A stretch of 21,892 bases of DNA from the IMG/VR virus record IMGVR_UViG_3300025789_000174, positions 1-21,892 of that record; one strand, written 5' to 3'. Origin of the DNA: a virus. The notes below the pieces were generated by a model, which was not told where the DNA came from, searched no databases, and saw only the letters and a program-made list of their open reading frames with translations. Shown here piece by piece: positions 1 through 6,713 of this stretch. A program made the translations under genes and the position numbers. Within the stretch, counting starts at the first letter, position 1. Each line of letters starts with the position of its first letter.

Positions 1-1
1 A

Positions 2-325
2 GCAAGAAAATTAACCGCTGGTGATTTTAAAAGACTTGTTGGTTTTAATTTTAAAGACTATGCAGAATTATTACATAATCACGGTGTTGTAGCCAATCTT
101 GGTCGTGGTTTTAAATACTCAATAGATAAAGAATTATCAGATGCTATGTGGGATAATGATTTTATATCTAGTATACTAGATTATATTGGTAGTTGGGGTG
201 TTCCATCGGGTGATTTAGAACGTCTTAATACATATGGTATAGTTAAAAGAGATGGTAAGGATACTATTGTAATTGTTGATTATGGCTTAACTGAAGAAGT
301 TCTTAATAAACATTATAAAAGATAA
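2..325 (+). CDS. C-terminal part of a kinase-fold-like phage protein (5' end outside window)
   Basis: Open from the window edge to TAA at 323-325 (107 residues visible). The last third reads like the catalytic loop and metal-binding segment of kinase-fold proteins: GDLERLNTYG, then an acidic/basic turn, then IVIVDYGL. The pattern is the kinase-like 'GDL...N.G...iiDyGl'. A second protein of this kind starts at 14168. I do not recognise a named family. The assignment to the kinase fold rests on these two short motifs only, and the N-lobe is not visible. The TAA overlaps the TTTG element region of the promoter for the next gene. Confidence 0.55.
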   Translation, partial: ARKLTAGDFKRLVGFNFKDYAELLHNHGVVANLGRGFKYSIDKELSDAMWDNDFISSILDYIGSWGVPSGDLERLNTYGIVKRDGKDTIVIVDYGLTEEVLNKHYKR

Positions 326-326
326 A

Positions 327-358
327 TTTGTTTAATTAAAATTTATGTCATATATTTG
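327..358 (+). promoter_or_regulatory. Bacteroidota-type housekeeping promoter
   Basis: TTTG at 327-330, a 20-bp spacer, and TATATTTG at 351-358, matching the Bacteroidota consensus TTTG-N19/20-TAnnTTTG. Transcription would begin a few bases before ATG 375. It overlaps the ATG at 345, which argues that 345 is not the real start. Confidence 0.8.
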
Positions 359-374
359 CTTTTTAAAAACAATT

Positions 375-692
375 ATGGACATACATAAGAAAATTAAAGA
401 CTTTGAAGATAGTTTAAAAATCTTTGCACACAAATTGGCTGAGCAAGGTAAAGAAACTGAGGTCGCAGCTAAAATTCTTGAGAAACACATAAAGGGTATT
501 GATGTTACACCTGAAGAAGATGTGTTATTAAAACAAAACATTTACGATACCTTAAAAATAGCTGGAATTGGTATACCATTTATGCTGATACCAGGTGCTA
601 GTGTCATATTACCAGCGTTAATTATACTAGCGAAAAAAAACAATATTAATTTATTACCGTCAAAATTTATTGAAGATGAAAAAAGTAATTAA
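375..692 (+). CDS. LETM1-like small protein
   Basis: 105 residues from ATG 375. An in-frame ATG at 345 lies upstream but falls inside the promoter -7 element, so 375 is preferred. The first 60 residues are charged and helical. The C-terminal 45 residues hold a hydrophobic stretch (GIGIPFMLIPGASVILPALI) followed by NINLLPSKF. This 'PF...PG...P...LPS.F' pattern resembles the C-terminal signature of LETM1-related proteins found in Bacteroidota and mitochondria. LETM1 proteins are linked to membrane and ribosome association; the function in a phage is unknown. The 3' end overlaps the next gene by 17 bp, suggesting co-translation. It could instead be an unrelated small membrane protein. Confidence 0.55.
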   Translation: MDIHKKIKDFEDSLKIFAHKLAEQGKETEVAAKILEKHIKGIDVTPEEDVLLKQNIYDTLKIAGIGIPFMLIPGASVILPALIILAKKNNINLLPSKFIEDEKSN

Positions 693-1608
693 GCAAATCT
701 TAAGAGAAAACACTGAGAAGAATATTTTAGGTATTACCGTAACAAGACCTAATCAAGAGTTGATTATTATGAGAGGAATCTCTGGTAGTGGTAAAAGCAC
801 AATGGCTAAATCATTAGTTAAGGGTGGTGTCATACATTCAACCGATGACTTAATAGAAGCAACTGGTGATTATAATGGATTCTTTGCTAAAATGATAGAA
901 GCAAATAACTTTGCTGATTTAAGTCGTATGCACTCTAATAACCTCAAGAATGCGATGAAATCTATGGATAATGGTATAAGTCCAGTCATAATAGATAACA
1001 CGAATTTAAGACCTAGTGAGGCTAAACCATACGTAATGTATGCGTTAGAGATAGGCTATGCTGATGATAATATTAAAATTGTTGATGTTGGTACTGGTGG
1101 GTTAAGTGCTGAAGCTTTAGCGGCTAGAAATTCTCATGGTGTTCCATTAGAGAATATTCAACGAATGATTAATACTTATAATGGTGTCGGCCCTTTAACT
1201 CTCAATAAAATTATTGAGGCTAGTGACATGTATAAATCATCTAATGTTTTATATTCTTGTGTTTTATTAGATGATAATTCACGTAATTTATTATTATTAA
1301 CATTTGCCGATGTTATACCGAATGGATGGAAAACGATAGCACATCATATGACAATTGTTTTTGGTAAGGGTATTGACGATAAAAATGAGTTGGGTAAAGA
1401 AGTTGTATTAACAGTTACAAACGTTGGATGGAATGATAAAGCAATAGCTGTTTTGGTTGATGGTTATCCATCTAAAAATGCTAATCCACATATTACATTA
1501 GCTATTAATCCAGATGGTGGTAAACCTAAGGATTCTAATGAAATTACAGATTGGAAAAAAATTAGACCATTTAAAATAAATGGTGTTGTGACAGAAATTA
1601 AAAAATAA
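676..1608 (+). CDS. Polynucleotide kinase fused to 2H cyclic phosphodiesterase (RNA end-healing enzyme)
   Basis: 310 residues from ATG 676 (a TTG at 670 is possible). Residues 1-12 form a basic amphipathic leader (KKVIKQILRE) also seen at 14168. Residues 34-42 are a Walker A P-loop (GISGSGKST). HSTDD near 54-58, IDNTNLRPSE near 106-115 and RNSHGVPLENIQRM near 151-164 are typical of the PNK/N4BP2 kinase family, the last being the arginine lid. The C-terminal third has two 2H phosphoesterase motifs, HMT at 224-226 and HIT at 272-274. Kinase plus 2H phosphodiesterase is the end-healing arrangement of yeast tRNA ligase Trl1: it opens 2',3'-cyclic phosphates and phosphorylates 5'-OH ends. An Rnl1-type ligase is encoded two genes downstream, so healing and sealing are neighbours. 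The substrate (cleaved tRNA) is inferred. Confidence 0.85.
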   Translation: MKKVIKQILRENTEKNILGITVTRPNQELIIMRGISGSGKSTMAKSLVKGGVIHSTDDLIEATGDYNGFFAKMIEANNFADLSRMHSNNLKNAMKSMDNGISPVIIDNTNLRPSEAKPYVMYALEIGYADDNIKIVDVGTGGLSAEALAARNSHGVPLENIQRMINTYNGVGPLTLNKIIEASDMYKSSNVLYSCVLLDDNSRNLLLLTFADVIPNGWKTIAHHMTIVFGKGIDDKNELGKEVVLTVTNVGWNDKAIAVLVDGYPSKNANPHITLAINPDGGKPKDSNEITDWKKIRPFKINGVVTEIKK

Positions 1609-1609
1609 A

Positions 1610-1641
1610 TTTGTTTGTTTGGTTTCTATTCTGTATATTTG
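1610..1641 (+). promoter_or_regulatory. Bacteroidota-type housekeeping promoter
   Basis: TTTG at 1610-1613, a 20-bp spacer, and TATATTTG at 1634-1641. It overlaps the first possible start of the next gene (1619) and leaves a leader of about 10 bases before ATG 1655. Confidence 0.8.
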
Positions 1642-1654
1642 CAAAAAGTTTTTT

Positions 1655-2029
1655 ATGACAAAAGAAGAAAGAAGGCTTGACCTAAGCGGTAAGCTATTAA
1701 AAATGGGTGAGTCTTTAATATTAGAGGGTCGAGATTCTATGGATGGTTGTGTCATGGAAACTGGTAGTGCGTTAATTTTATTGGCTAATATCATTGAATC
1801 AGAAGATGATATGTTTGTTTTTGGTGAATTTGTATCTATGTTTTCAGCTAAGAAAGTATTAGAGGAAATGGAAAATAAGAAAAAACCTAATACAACTGAA
1901 GATTTACTAAAGGAAATTCTTGATTCATTTAAGAATGTCGGTAGTGATTTACCAAAAGAAACACCCAAAAAGACTCGTAGACCAAGAAAAAAAAGAAACG
2001 ACAATGATGAACCAGAATCTGGTTCATAA
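1655..2029 (+). CDS. Unknown small protein with a basic, disordered tail
   Basis: 124 residues from ATG 1655, chosen because an upstream in-frame start at 1619 lies inside the promoter. The first 75 residues look like a helical globular domain (MTKEERRLDLSGKLLKMGES, then a hydrophobic ILLANII patch). The last 40 residues are disordered: a lysine/proline/arginine-rich segment (KKTRRPRKKR) followed by an acidic end. The basic patch suggests nucleic-acid contact, but that is inference. I recognise no family. It is the first gene of the transcript that continues into the Rnl1 gene 23 bp downstream. Confidence 0.75.
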   Translation: MTKEERRLDLSGKLLKMGESLILEGRDSMDGCVMETGSALILLANIIESEDDMFVFGEFVSMFSAKKVLEEMENKKKPNTTEDLLKEILDSFKNVGSDLPKETPKKTRRPRKKRNDNDEPESGS

Positions 2030-2052
2030 TTTTTAATATTAAAAAATAAAAT

Positions 2053-2643
2053 ATGTTAGCAATAGTAGAATACATAAAGAAAAATGGTTTAGATAATGCT
2101 ATCGAAACTTTTAATTTAAAGGCTAAATTATACGAAAATAAGGTTCACATTAAATATGACCAAATAGGTTCGGATATGTCTCTTAAGGAGGTTCAAGAAT
2201 GTCGTGGACTTATCCTAGATAGAAATACATTTGATGTAATCTCAATGTCCTTTTTCAAGTTCTTTAATAACGGTGAAACTAATGCTGCTAAGATAGACTG
2301 GGATACAGCTCATGTATTTGAAAAAGTTGATGGTTGCCTTGATGAAAATACGTTGATAACGACTAATGAAGGTGTTAAAACGATTAAGGAAATTTGTGAA
2401 GAAAAACTTAATTGTAAAGTCTTGTCATATTGGGTTAATAGTAATGAGATTATCTTTGATGATATAATTGGATGGTCAATTAAGGATAATATTAATGATT
2501 GGTATGAAATTAAATTGGATGACGAAACTTCAATTAAACTGACTGGTAATCATAAGGTTTGGTTACCAAAGCTAAATTGTTATAGACAAGTTTCAGATTT
2601 AACGGAAGCGGATGAATTCTTATTAAGTACTAAAAAAAATTAA
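2053..2643 (+). CDS. rnlA: RNA ligase Rnl1 N-terminal part fused to split-intein N half
   Basis: 196 residues. Residues 1-94 are the N-extein of a T4 Rnl1-type RNA ligase; ECRGLILDR and the motif I core EKVDG (predicted adenylated Lys91) are visible. At residue 95 the sequence switches to an intein: Cys1 with CLDENTLITTNEG (block A) and LTGNHKVWL (block B, with His). It ends after LTEADEFLLSTKKN at TAA 2641-2643, giving an IntN of 102 residues. The partner half starts at 3019. Removing the intein joins KVDG to S and gives a 374-residue ligase, the length of T4 Rnl1. Without splicing the ligase lacks everything after motif I, so trans-splicing should be essential for activity. The stop is preceded by an A AAA AAT slippery heptamer. 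Confidence 0.88.
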   Translation: MLAIVEYIKKNGLDNAIETFNLKAKLYENKVHIKYDQIGSDMSLKEVQECRGLILDRNTFDVISMSFFKFFNNGETNAAKIDWDTAHVFEKVDGCLDENTLITTNEGVKTIKEICEEKLNCKVLSYWVNSNEIIFDDIIGWSIKDNINDWYEIKLDDETSIKLTGNHKVWLPKLNCYRQVSDLTEADEFLLSTKKN

Positions 2644-3138
2644 ATTCTGGCAGCAATGTTTCAAATTTAGAAAAACGAATTGGTTATACTTTAGATAATT
2701 TAAATATTAAATTTGAAACTCAATATTTAATTAATAGGTTTTCTTATGATTATTATATCAATGATATAAATTTATTAATAGAGGTTAATGGTGATTTTTG
2801 GCGTGCTAACCCAATAAAATATTTACCTGATGATATATTACCATTTCCGAAAAGTATTGAAATTAAAGCCAAAGATTTATGGTTAAAGGATAAACGAAAG
2901 AATGAATTAGCGATTAAAAATGGTTTTAATATAGTTACAATTTGGGAAATGGAGATTAATAATTTAAATAGTGTTGAACTTGAAATATTTTTGTTAAATA
3001 AATTAAATAACTTTATAAATGGAGACTAACGTAGTTAAAATAAAATCAATTAAAAAAATTGATTCTAATTCGAAAAGATATGACATACAAACAAAATTAA
3101 CTAATAACTTTTTCGCTAATAATATTCTAGTTCATAAC
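2335..3138 (+). mobile_element. Split intein with embedded Vsr-like homing endonuclease, inserted in Rnl1 motif I
   Basis: The element runs from Cys1 (codon 2335) to the terminal His-Asn (3133-3138), with Ser as +1 residue (3139). It has three reading segments: IntN (ends 2643), an endonuclease frame (about 2634-3029) and IntC (starts 3019). The IntC half is 40 residues and ends YDIQ...NFFANNILVHN, closely like the NrdJ-1 class of natural split inteins as I remember it. Insertion between KVDG and S of ligase motif I is a typical choice of a slow-evolving active-site sequence. Confidence 0.85.
2634..3029 (+). CDS. Vsr-like (EDxHD-type) homing endonuclease frame inside the split intein
   Basis: This frame is open from just after a stop at 2631-2633 to TAA 3027-3029 and codes about 131 residues with no ATG before the C-terminal region. 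It lies -1 relative to the IntN frame. Visible motifs are YDYYINDINLLIEVNGDFW near the front and KDKRKNELAIKNGFNIVTIW later, the pattern of Vsr-fold homing endonucleases found between halves of split inteins. It would cut ligase alleles that lack the intein. Because it has no ordinary start, it may be made by -1 frameshifting from IntN at 2634-2640, from a non-AUG codon, or appear detached only because of a homopolymer error. Its end overlaps the IntC start by 11 bp. Confidence 0.7.
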   Translation, partial: KKLNSGSNVSNLEKRIGYTLDNLNIKFETQYLINRFSYDYYINDINLLIEVNGDFWRANPIKYLPDDILPFPKSIEIKAKDLWLKDKRKNELAIKNGFNIVTIWEMEINNLNSVELEIFLLNKLNNFINGD

Positions 3139-3981
3139 TCGATGATGCAAGTTTATTGGGACCCTTACGCTAATAAGTGGTTTGCTGGAACTACAGGTAC
3201 TGCCGAAGGTGAGGGTGAAGTAAACAATAAGTCTGGGACAACGTTTAATGATTTGTTTTGGCAAGTTGTAAACGACAAAGCTCCAAATATGCTTAGGTGG
3301 TTAAATAAGTTAAAGCATTGCACGTTTGTGTTTGAATTAACAACACCTTATAACATTGTGGTTAAGCCGCATGGTGAATCTAGTATTACACTTTTAGCTG
3401 CAAGAGATAATCAAACACTTAAAGAGTTAAGGTATATTGATTTAAAGGTATTAGCAACAACTTTTGGTGTGCCAATAGTTAAATTATTCGACTTAAAAGC
3501 TAAGAACTTTGGTGACTTGATTAGAACATTTGAAGGAATGCCATGGTCTGAAGAAGGTTATGTCGTAATGGATGAAAACTTCAATCGTGTTAAAGTTAAG
3601 AACCCAGCATACTGCGCTGTACATTTACTAAAAGGTAAATCAGCTGAACATAACATTTTAACAATCGTTAAGTCTAACGAAATTGAAGAATTCGCATCAA
3701 CTTTCCCAGAAAGAAAAGAAGAATTATTTAAGCTTAAGGCCAACTACGATTTGTTGAATGCAAAGTTAAATTCAGTGTGGGATGAACTAATACCAAGAAA
3801 GCCTAAAAACATAACAGCTAATGAAAAGAAGTTGTTTGCGGCTGCTGTATTTGAAGTTTGTAAGAAGCATAAGGTTGATAATTTCACTGGGTTATTCTTC
3901 CAATTGGAAGCTGGTAAAATAGAATCAGTTGATGAGTATTTGATGGAATATGACAATAAAAAGTTGTACCATATACTTTAA
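3019..3981 (+). CDS. rnlA: Split-intein C half fused to RNA ligase Rnl1 C-terminal part
   Basis: 320 residues from ATG 3019. Residues 1-40 are IntC with block F (KRYDIQTK...NNFFAN) and block G (NILVHN). Residue 41 is the +1 Ser, which completes ligase motif I (KVDG/S). Residues 41-320 are the rest of the ligase: motif III (FVFELTTPYN), motif IV (SEEGYVV) and motif V (RVKVKNPAY), followed by the helical C-terminal domain of Rnl1 enzymes. Rnl1 seals 5'-phosphate and 3'-OH RNA ends; in T4 it repairs tRNA cut by the host anticodon nuclease PrrC. The gene has its own ATG overlapping the end of the endonuclease frame, so the two ligase halves are separate polypeptides. A terminator hairpin follows at 3993. 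Confidence 0.88.
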   Translation: METNVVKIKSIKKIDSNSKRYDIQTKLTNNFFANNILVHNSMMQVYWDPYANKWFAGTTGTAEGEGEVNNKSGTTFNDLFWQVVNDKAPNMLRWLNKLKHCTFVFELTTPYNIVVKPHGESSITLLAARDNQTLKELRYIDLKVLATTFGVPIVKLFDLKAKNFGDLIRTFEGMPWSEEGYVVMDENFNRVKVKNPAYCAVHLLKGKSAEHNILTIVKSNEIEEFASTFPERKEELFKLKANYDLLNAKLNSVWDELIPRKPKNITANEKKLFAAAVFEVCKKHKVDNFTGLFFQLEAGKIESVDEYLMEYDNKKLYHIL

Positions 3982-3989
3982 AAAATAAA

Positions 3990-4021
3990 TTTGGTGGAAT
4001 GAAAGTTCCACCTTATTTTTG
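3990..4021 (+). promoter_or_regulatory. Bacteroidota-type promoter with a hairpin in its spacer
   Basis: TTTG at 3990-3993, a 20-bp spacer, and TATTTTTG at 4014-4021, upstream of the DNA ligase start at 4042. The spacer holds the terminator of the preceding gene. Confidence 0.72.
3993..4020 (+). terminator. Intrinsic terminator of the Rnl1 transcript
   Basis: Perfect 7-bp stem GGTGGAA (3993-3999) with TTCCACC (4006-4012), a 6-base loop, and the T-rich tail TTATTTTT. The tail doubles as the -7 element of the next promoter. Confidence 0.75.
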
Positions 4022-4041
4022 CACTCTAAATAAAATAAACA

Positions 4042-4773
4042 ATGACAATTAAGCAAATTTTCGATGAAATCGCAAGCGAATCATCTACGAACAAAAAAGT
4101 TGAAATCCTTAACAAGTATAAAGACAATGACTTATTAAAGAGGGTTCTGTATTTGGCTAATTCACCTCGTATTAAGTTTTATATCAAGCAAATTCCAGAG
4201 TATGAATCTGGTCCATTTAATCAAGACTTATCAGTTGGTTTGGATAGCTTGAGTCCATTATCCTTAAGGCAATTAACTGGACATGCTGCCATAAATCACT
4301 TAGCTGCAACTCTTGAGTTTTGTAGCGAAGATGATGCTTATATCATCGAGCGTATCATCGAAAAGGATTGCAAAATTAATTTGGGTACTTCACTTATTAA
4401 TAAAGTATTTCCTAAACTAATTGAAGAAACACCTTACATGGGTGCTAAGGCTTTTGATGAGAAATTAGCTAAGGCTATATTTAAAGATGGTTCAGCTTTA
4501 AGCCAAGTTAAGATGGATGGTCGTTATTGCAATGCTGTAATAGCGAATAATTCAGTTGATATGGAAAGCCGCCAAGGTGAACCAACGCTATTAGGTGATG
4601 CGTATTTTATAAGCGAATTAAATCAGCTTAAGGATTGCGTTTTAAACGGTGAGTTGACAATGAAGTGTATTGAATCTAAATTTACTTTTAATAAAGACGA
4701 TTTAATCGAAATTGACGGTATTAAATATACCACCAAAGAAATAAAAAATAAATTTTTACCATTAATTGAATAA
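4042..4773 (+). CDS. ATP-dependent DNA ligase (T4 gp30 type), N-terminal piece
   Basis: 243 residues. The start and first 200 residues follow the T4 gp30 plan: helical N-terminal domain with DNDLLKRVLYLANSP, then motif I KMDGR near residues 156-160 (adenylated Lys) and motif III NGELT near 202-206. Family homology stops at LTMK (205-208). The last 35 residues (C209-E243, beginning CIESKFTF) are a foreign tail. The rest of the ligase resumes in the gene at 5705 after a GIY-YIG endonuclease gene. Joining residue 208 to residue 26 of that gene gives a 459-residue ligase, close to the usual 480-490. Either the two pieces assemble as subunits, or the RNA or protein is rejoined. It has its own promoter at 3990. 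Confidence 0.85.
   Translation: MTIKQIFDEIASESSTNKKVEILNKYKDNDLLKRVLYLANSPRIKFYIKQIPEYESGPFNQDLSVGLDSLSPLSLRQLTGHAAINHLAATLEFCSEDDAYIIERIIEKDCKINLGTSLINKVFPKLIEETPYMGAKAFDEKLAKAIFKDGSALSQVKMDGRYCNAVIANNSVDMESRQGEPTLLGDAYFISELNQLKDCVLNGELTMKCIESKFTFNKDDLIEIDGIKYTTKEIKNKFLPLIE
4654..4665 (+). repeat. 12-bp direct repeat at the DNA ligase break, left copy
   Basis: TTGACAATGAAG, codons Leu-Thr-Met-Lys 205-208 of the N piece. An identical, in-phase copy is at 5768-5779 in the C piece. Recombination between the copies would restore one uninterrupted ligase gene. Confidence 0.9.
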
Positions 4774-4792
4774 AATGAAAGTTCAACATATT

Positions 4793-4800
4793 TATAAATA
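4793..4800 (+). promoter_or_regulatory. TATAAATA, possible T4-late-type promoter of endonuclease gene 1
   Basis: TATAAATA ends 11 bases before ATG 4812, inside a block (4789-4811) that is 20/23 identical to the block before the second GIY-YIG gene (8001-8023). TATAAATA is the T4 late promoter consensus. In an AT-rich genome this 8-mer is not rare, so the conservation and identical spacing carry the evidence. Confidence 0.45.
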
Positions 4801-4811
4801 AATATAAATTT

Positions 4812-5708
4812 ATGTATGTAACTTATTTAATTATTTATAATGGTGATAAATTACCACCATTATATATTGGGTCAACTAGTTTAGAAAAAATAGAGAATGG
4901 GTATCGAGGGTCAATCTCATCGAAGAAATATAAAAATATTTTTAAAGAAGAGTTAAAAAGTAATTTTAACCTATTCGATGTTATCATTCTATCAAAACAT
5001 GAAACTAGAATTGAAGCATTGGAAATGGAATTAGATTTACAAAAAAAGTTTGATGTGGTAAAATCAAATAAATTTATGAATCAATCCTTAGCATCAGTTA
5101 ATGGCATGTTTGGTATGGATGTAAATGGTAAAAATAACCCAATGTTTGGTAAGAAACATTCAGACAAAACAAGAAATGTACTAAAGGAAAAACGTGGAAA
5201 TAATAAACGATATGAATTAACCGATAAACATAAAGAAATTATTAGTAAAACACACGCTAATAAAGTTATTTCTGAAAACACAAAAAAATTAATTTCAGAT
5301 AAATTAAAGGGTAAATACATAGGTAAAGATAATCCTATGTTTGGTAAAAAACATAGTGAAGAGACTAAAATTAAAATATCTAAAAGTAACAGTGGTAAAA
5401 TTAGAACAGATGAATTCAAACAAAGAACATCCGAATTAAATAAGGGTAAAATTATTTCTGAAGATACCAAGATAAAAATATCTAGGGCTAAAATCGGAAA
5501 AAAACGTACTTCTTTTAGTAAAGAGTGGCGAGAAAATATATCTAAAGCTAATAAAGGTAGAATTCTTAGTGAAGAAACTCGAAAAAAACTGAGTAAACCA
5601 AGAGAATCAACAAAATCGGTATGCCCATATTGTGGGTTTATTGGTGGTGGCGGTAATATGAAACGCTATCATTTTGAGAATTGTAAAATAAATAAAAATA
5701 AGGTATGA
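4812..5708 (+). CDS. GIY-YIG homing endonuclease with NUMOD3 repeats, in the DNA ligase gene
   Basis: 298 residues. The N-terminal GIY-YIG domain shows IIYNG then PPLYIGSTS (residues about 7-23). The central region has two clear NUMOD3 DNA-binding repeats, both containing NPMFGKKHS followed by basic residues, and two or three weaker copies (SEDTKIKIS, SEETRKKLS). The C-terminus ends in a putative zinc finger (CPYC, then H-x4-C). The plan is that of I-TevI-like phage homing endonucleases. It sits between the two pieces of the DNA ligase. Its TGA overlaps the ATG of the C piece (ATGA at 5705-5708), so the C piece is probably translated by coupling. It is paralogous to the gene at 8024, most clearly over the first 100 residues. 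Confidence 0.88.
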   Translation: MYVTYLIIYNGDKLPPLYIGSTSLEKIENGYRGSISSKKYKNIFKEELKSNFNLFDVIILSKHETRIEALEMELDLQKKFDVVKSNKFMNQSLASVNGMFGMDVNGKNNPMFGKKHSDKTRNVLKEKRGNNKRYELTDKHKEIISKTHANKVISENTKKLISDKLKGKYIGKDNPMFGKKHSEETKIKISKSNSGKIRTDEFKQRTSELNKGKIISEDTKIKISRAKIGKKRTSFSKEWRENISKANKGRILSEETRKKLSKPRESTKSVCPYCGFIGGGGNMKRYHFENCKINKNKV

Positions 5709-6535
5709 ACATTAATTCTAATGAAATAAAAAAAATAATAGTTAATAACGATGGTAGTCTTGAAATATTGACAATGAAGGGTATATCTCGTTACGAGAGC
5801 AACGGCATCATAGCATCTCTTATTTCAATTAGAAAGAAAGAATTAGATGGTAAGGATGTACGCAAGGAAATACTTGAGTTTGAAAAAGAACACATGGTTT
5901 ATCAAACAGCGTTGGATTCAATTATTTTCACTGCTTGGGATATGATAACACTTGAAGAATATACTGCCGCTAAATCAGTTAGACAATATCGTGAAAGATA
6001 CGCTGAATTGGTTGCGCTATTAAACGCTAATAATTTTACCAATCTTTCAGTTGTTGAAACAAAAGAGGTTAAGACTTATGAAGAAGCTATTGAACACTTT
6101 CAAGAGGTTTTAGCTAGAGGTGAAGAAGGTACAATACTTAAATCATCTAAGGGTGCTTGGAAAGACGGTAAACCTAACCATCAAATTAAGCTAAAAAAAG
6201 AAATTAATCTTGATTTAAAAATTGTAGGTTTTAATTACGGAACGGGTAAAAATAAAGACGTTATATCATCCATTGATGTTGAGAGTTCAGATGGTTTACT
6301 TAAAACGAGCCCGACAGGAATTAATGAATCTATGATGAAATTTATCACAGAAAATCAGGATAAACTTTTGAACACTATTATTGAGGTAAAGTGTTCTGGG
6401 TTGTCAAAGGATTCAGATGGTAATTATTCTTTGTTACACCCAGTATTCAAATCTTTACGTACTGATGAAAAGAGTATTGCTGATTCATTAGATGAGTGTA
6501 TTAAAATAGATAAAGCTGCTATGGGGTTATCTTAA
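5705..6535 (+). CDS. ATP-dependent DNA ligase (T4 gp30 type), C-terminal piece
   Basis: 276 residues. Residues 1-21 are an unrelated head (MNINSNEIKKIIVNNDGSLE). Ligase sequence resumes at LTMKGISRYESNG (22-34), matching the gp30 region just after motif III. Motif IV is EEGTILK and motif V is IKLKKEINLDLKIVGF, so the rest of the adenylation domain and the OB-fold are complete. The gene starts inside the stop of the endonuclease gene. The head does not end in the Asn needed for intein splicing, so this is not an obvious split intein. The arrangement resembles Aeromonas phage Aeh1 NrdA, where an inserted endonuclease produced two tailed subunits that remain active together. Confidence 0.85.
   Translation: MNINSNEIKKIIVNNDGSLEILTMKGISRYESNGIIASLISIRKKELDGKDVRKEILEFEKEHMVYQTALDSIIFTAWDMITLEEYTAAKSVRQYRERYAELVALLNANNFTNLSVVETKEVKTYEEAIEHFQEVLARGEEGTILKSSKGAWKDGKPNHQIKLKKEINLDLKIVGFNYGTGKNKDVISSIDVESSDGLLKTSPTGINESMMKFITENQDKLLNTIIEVKCSGLSKDSDGNYSLLHPVFKSLRTDEKSIADSLDECIKIDKAAMGLS
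5768..5779 (+). repeat. 12-bp direct repeat at the DNA ligase break, right copy
   Basis: TTGACAATGAAG, identical to 4654-4665 and in the same codon phase (Leu22-Lys25 of the C piece). Confidence 0.9.
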
Positions 6536-6701
6536 CGGCGTACCAACCAATATACATTTTATTAGCAATTAATACTTCTTTTTTAATTGTATTTCCTTGG
6601 TATATTGGTTTACCATTATTGTAATAAGATTTTCTTAATGCCTTCGTTGGTAAACCATTTGTTTTACATATTGTTTCAAAATTACCGTTACACATGAACA
6701 T
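6519..6701 (-). pseudogene. Fragment of a homing endonuclease DNA-binding region
   Basis: A 60-residue reverse-strand frame reading FETICKTNGLPTKALRKSYY, then NNGKPIYQGNT and GWYAVKI. This pattern resembles the C-terminal helix-turn-helix modules of phage homing endonucleases. No nuclease domain is present upstream on this strand, and its 3' end overlaps the DNA ligase stop. I read it as a remnant, oriented opposite to all neighbours. It could be a chance frame, but its composition is protein-like. Confidence 0.4.
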
Positions 6702-6713
6702 AAGTAAGTTTAT

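Noticed and set aside
345-374. Longer starts for the genes at 375 and 1655 (345 and 1619)
   Set aside because: Both upstream starts fall inside good promoter elements, before the expected transcription start.
4666-4773. Short intein N half starting at Cys209 of the DNA ligase N piece
   Set aside because: The tail vaguely resembles an intein block A, but the C piece has no block B, F or G and no terminal His-Asn before a Cys, Ser or Thr.
5081-5470. Reverse-strand frame over the first GIY-YIG gene
   Set aside because: Shadow of a strong forward gene with clear domains; the same holds for the reverse frames at 1498-2004, 9163-9490 and 19333-19626.
4666-5767. Group I or group II intron in the DNA ligase gene
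   Set aside because: No base before the break can be a U with a matching terminal G in the intron while keeping the frame. No intron core was visible, and the C piece has its own ATG coupled to the endonuclease stop. RT-PCR would be decisive.
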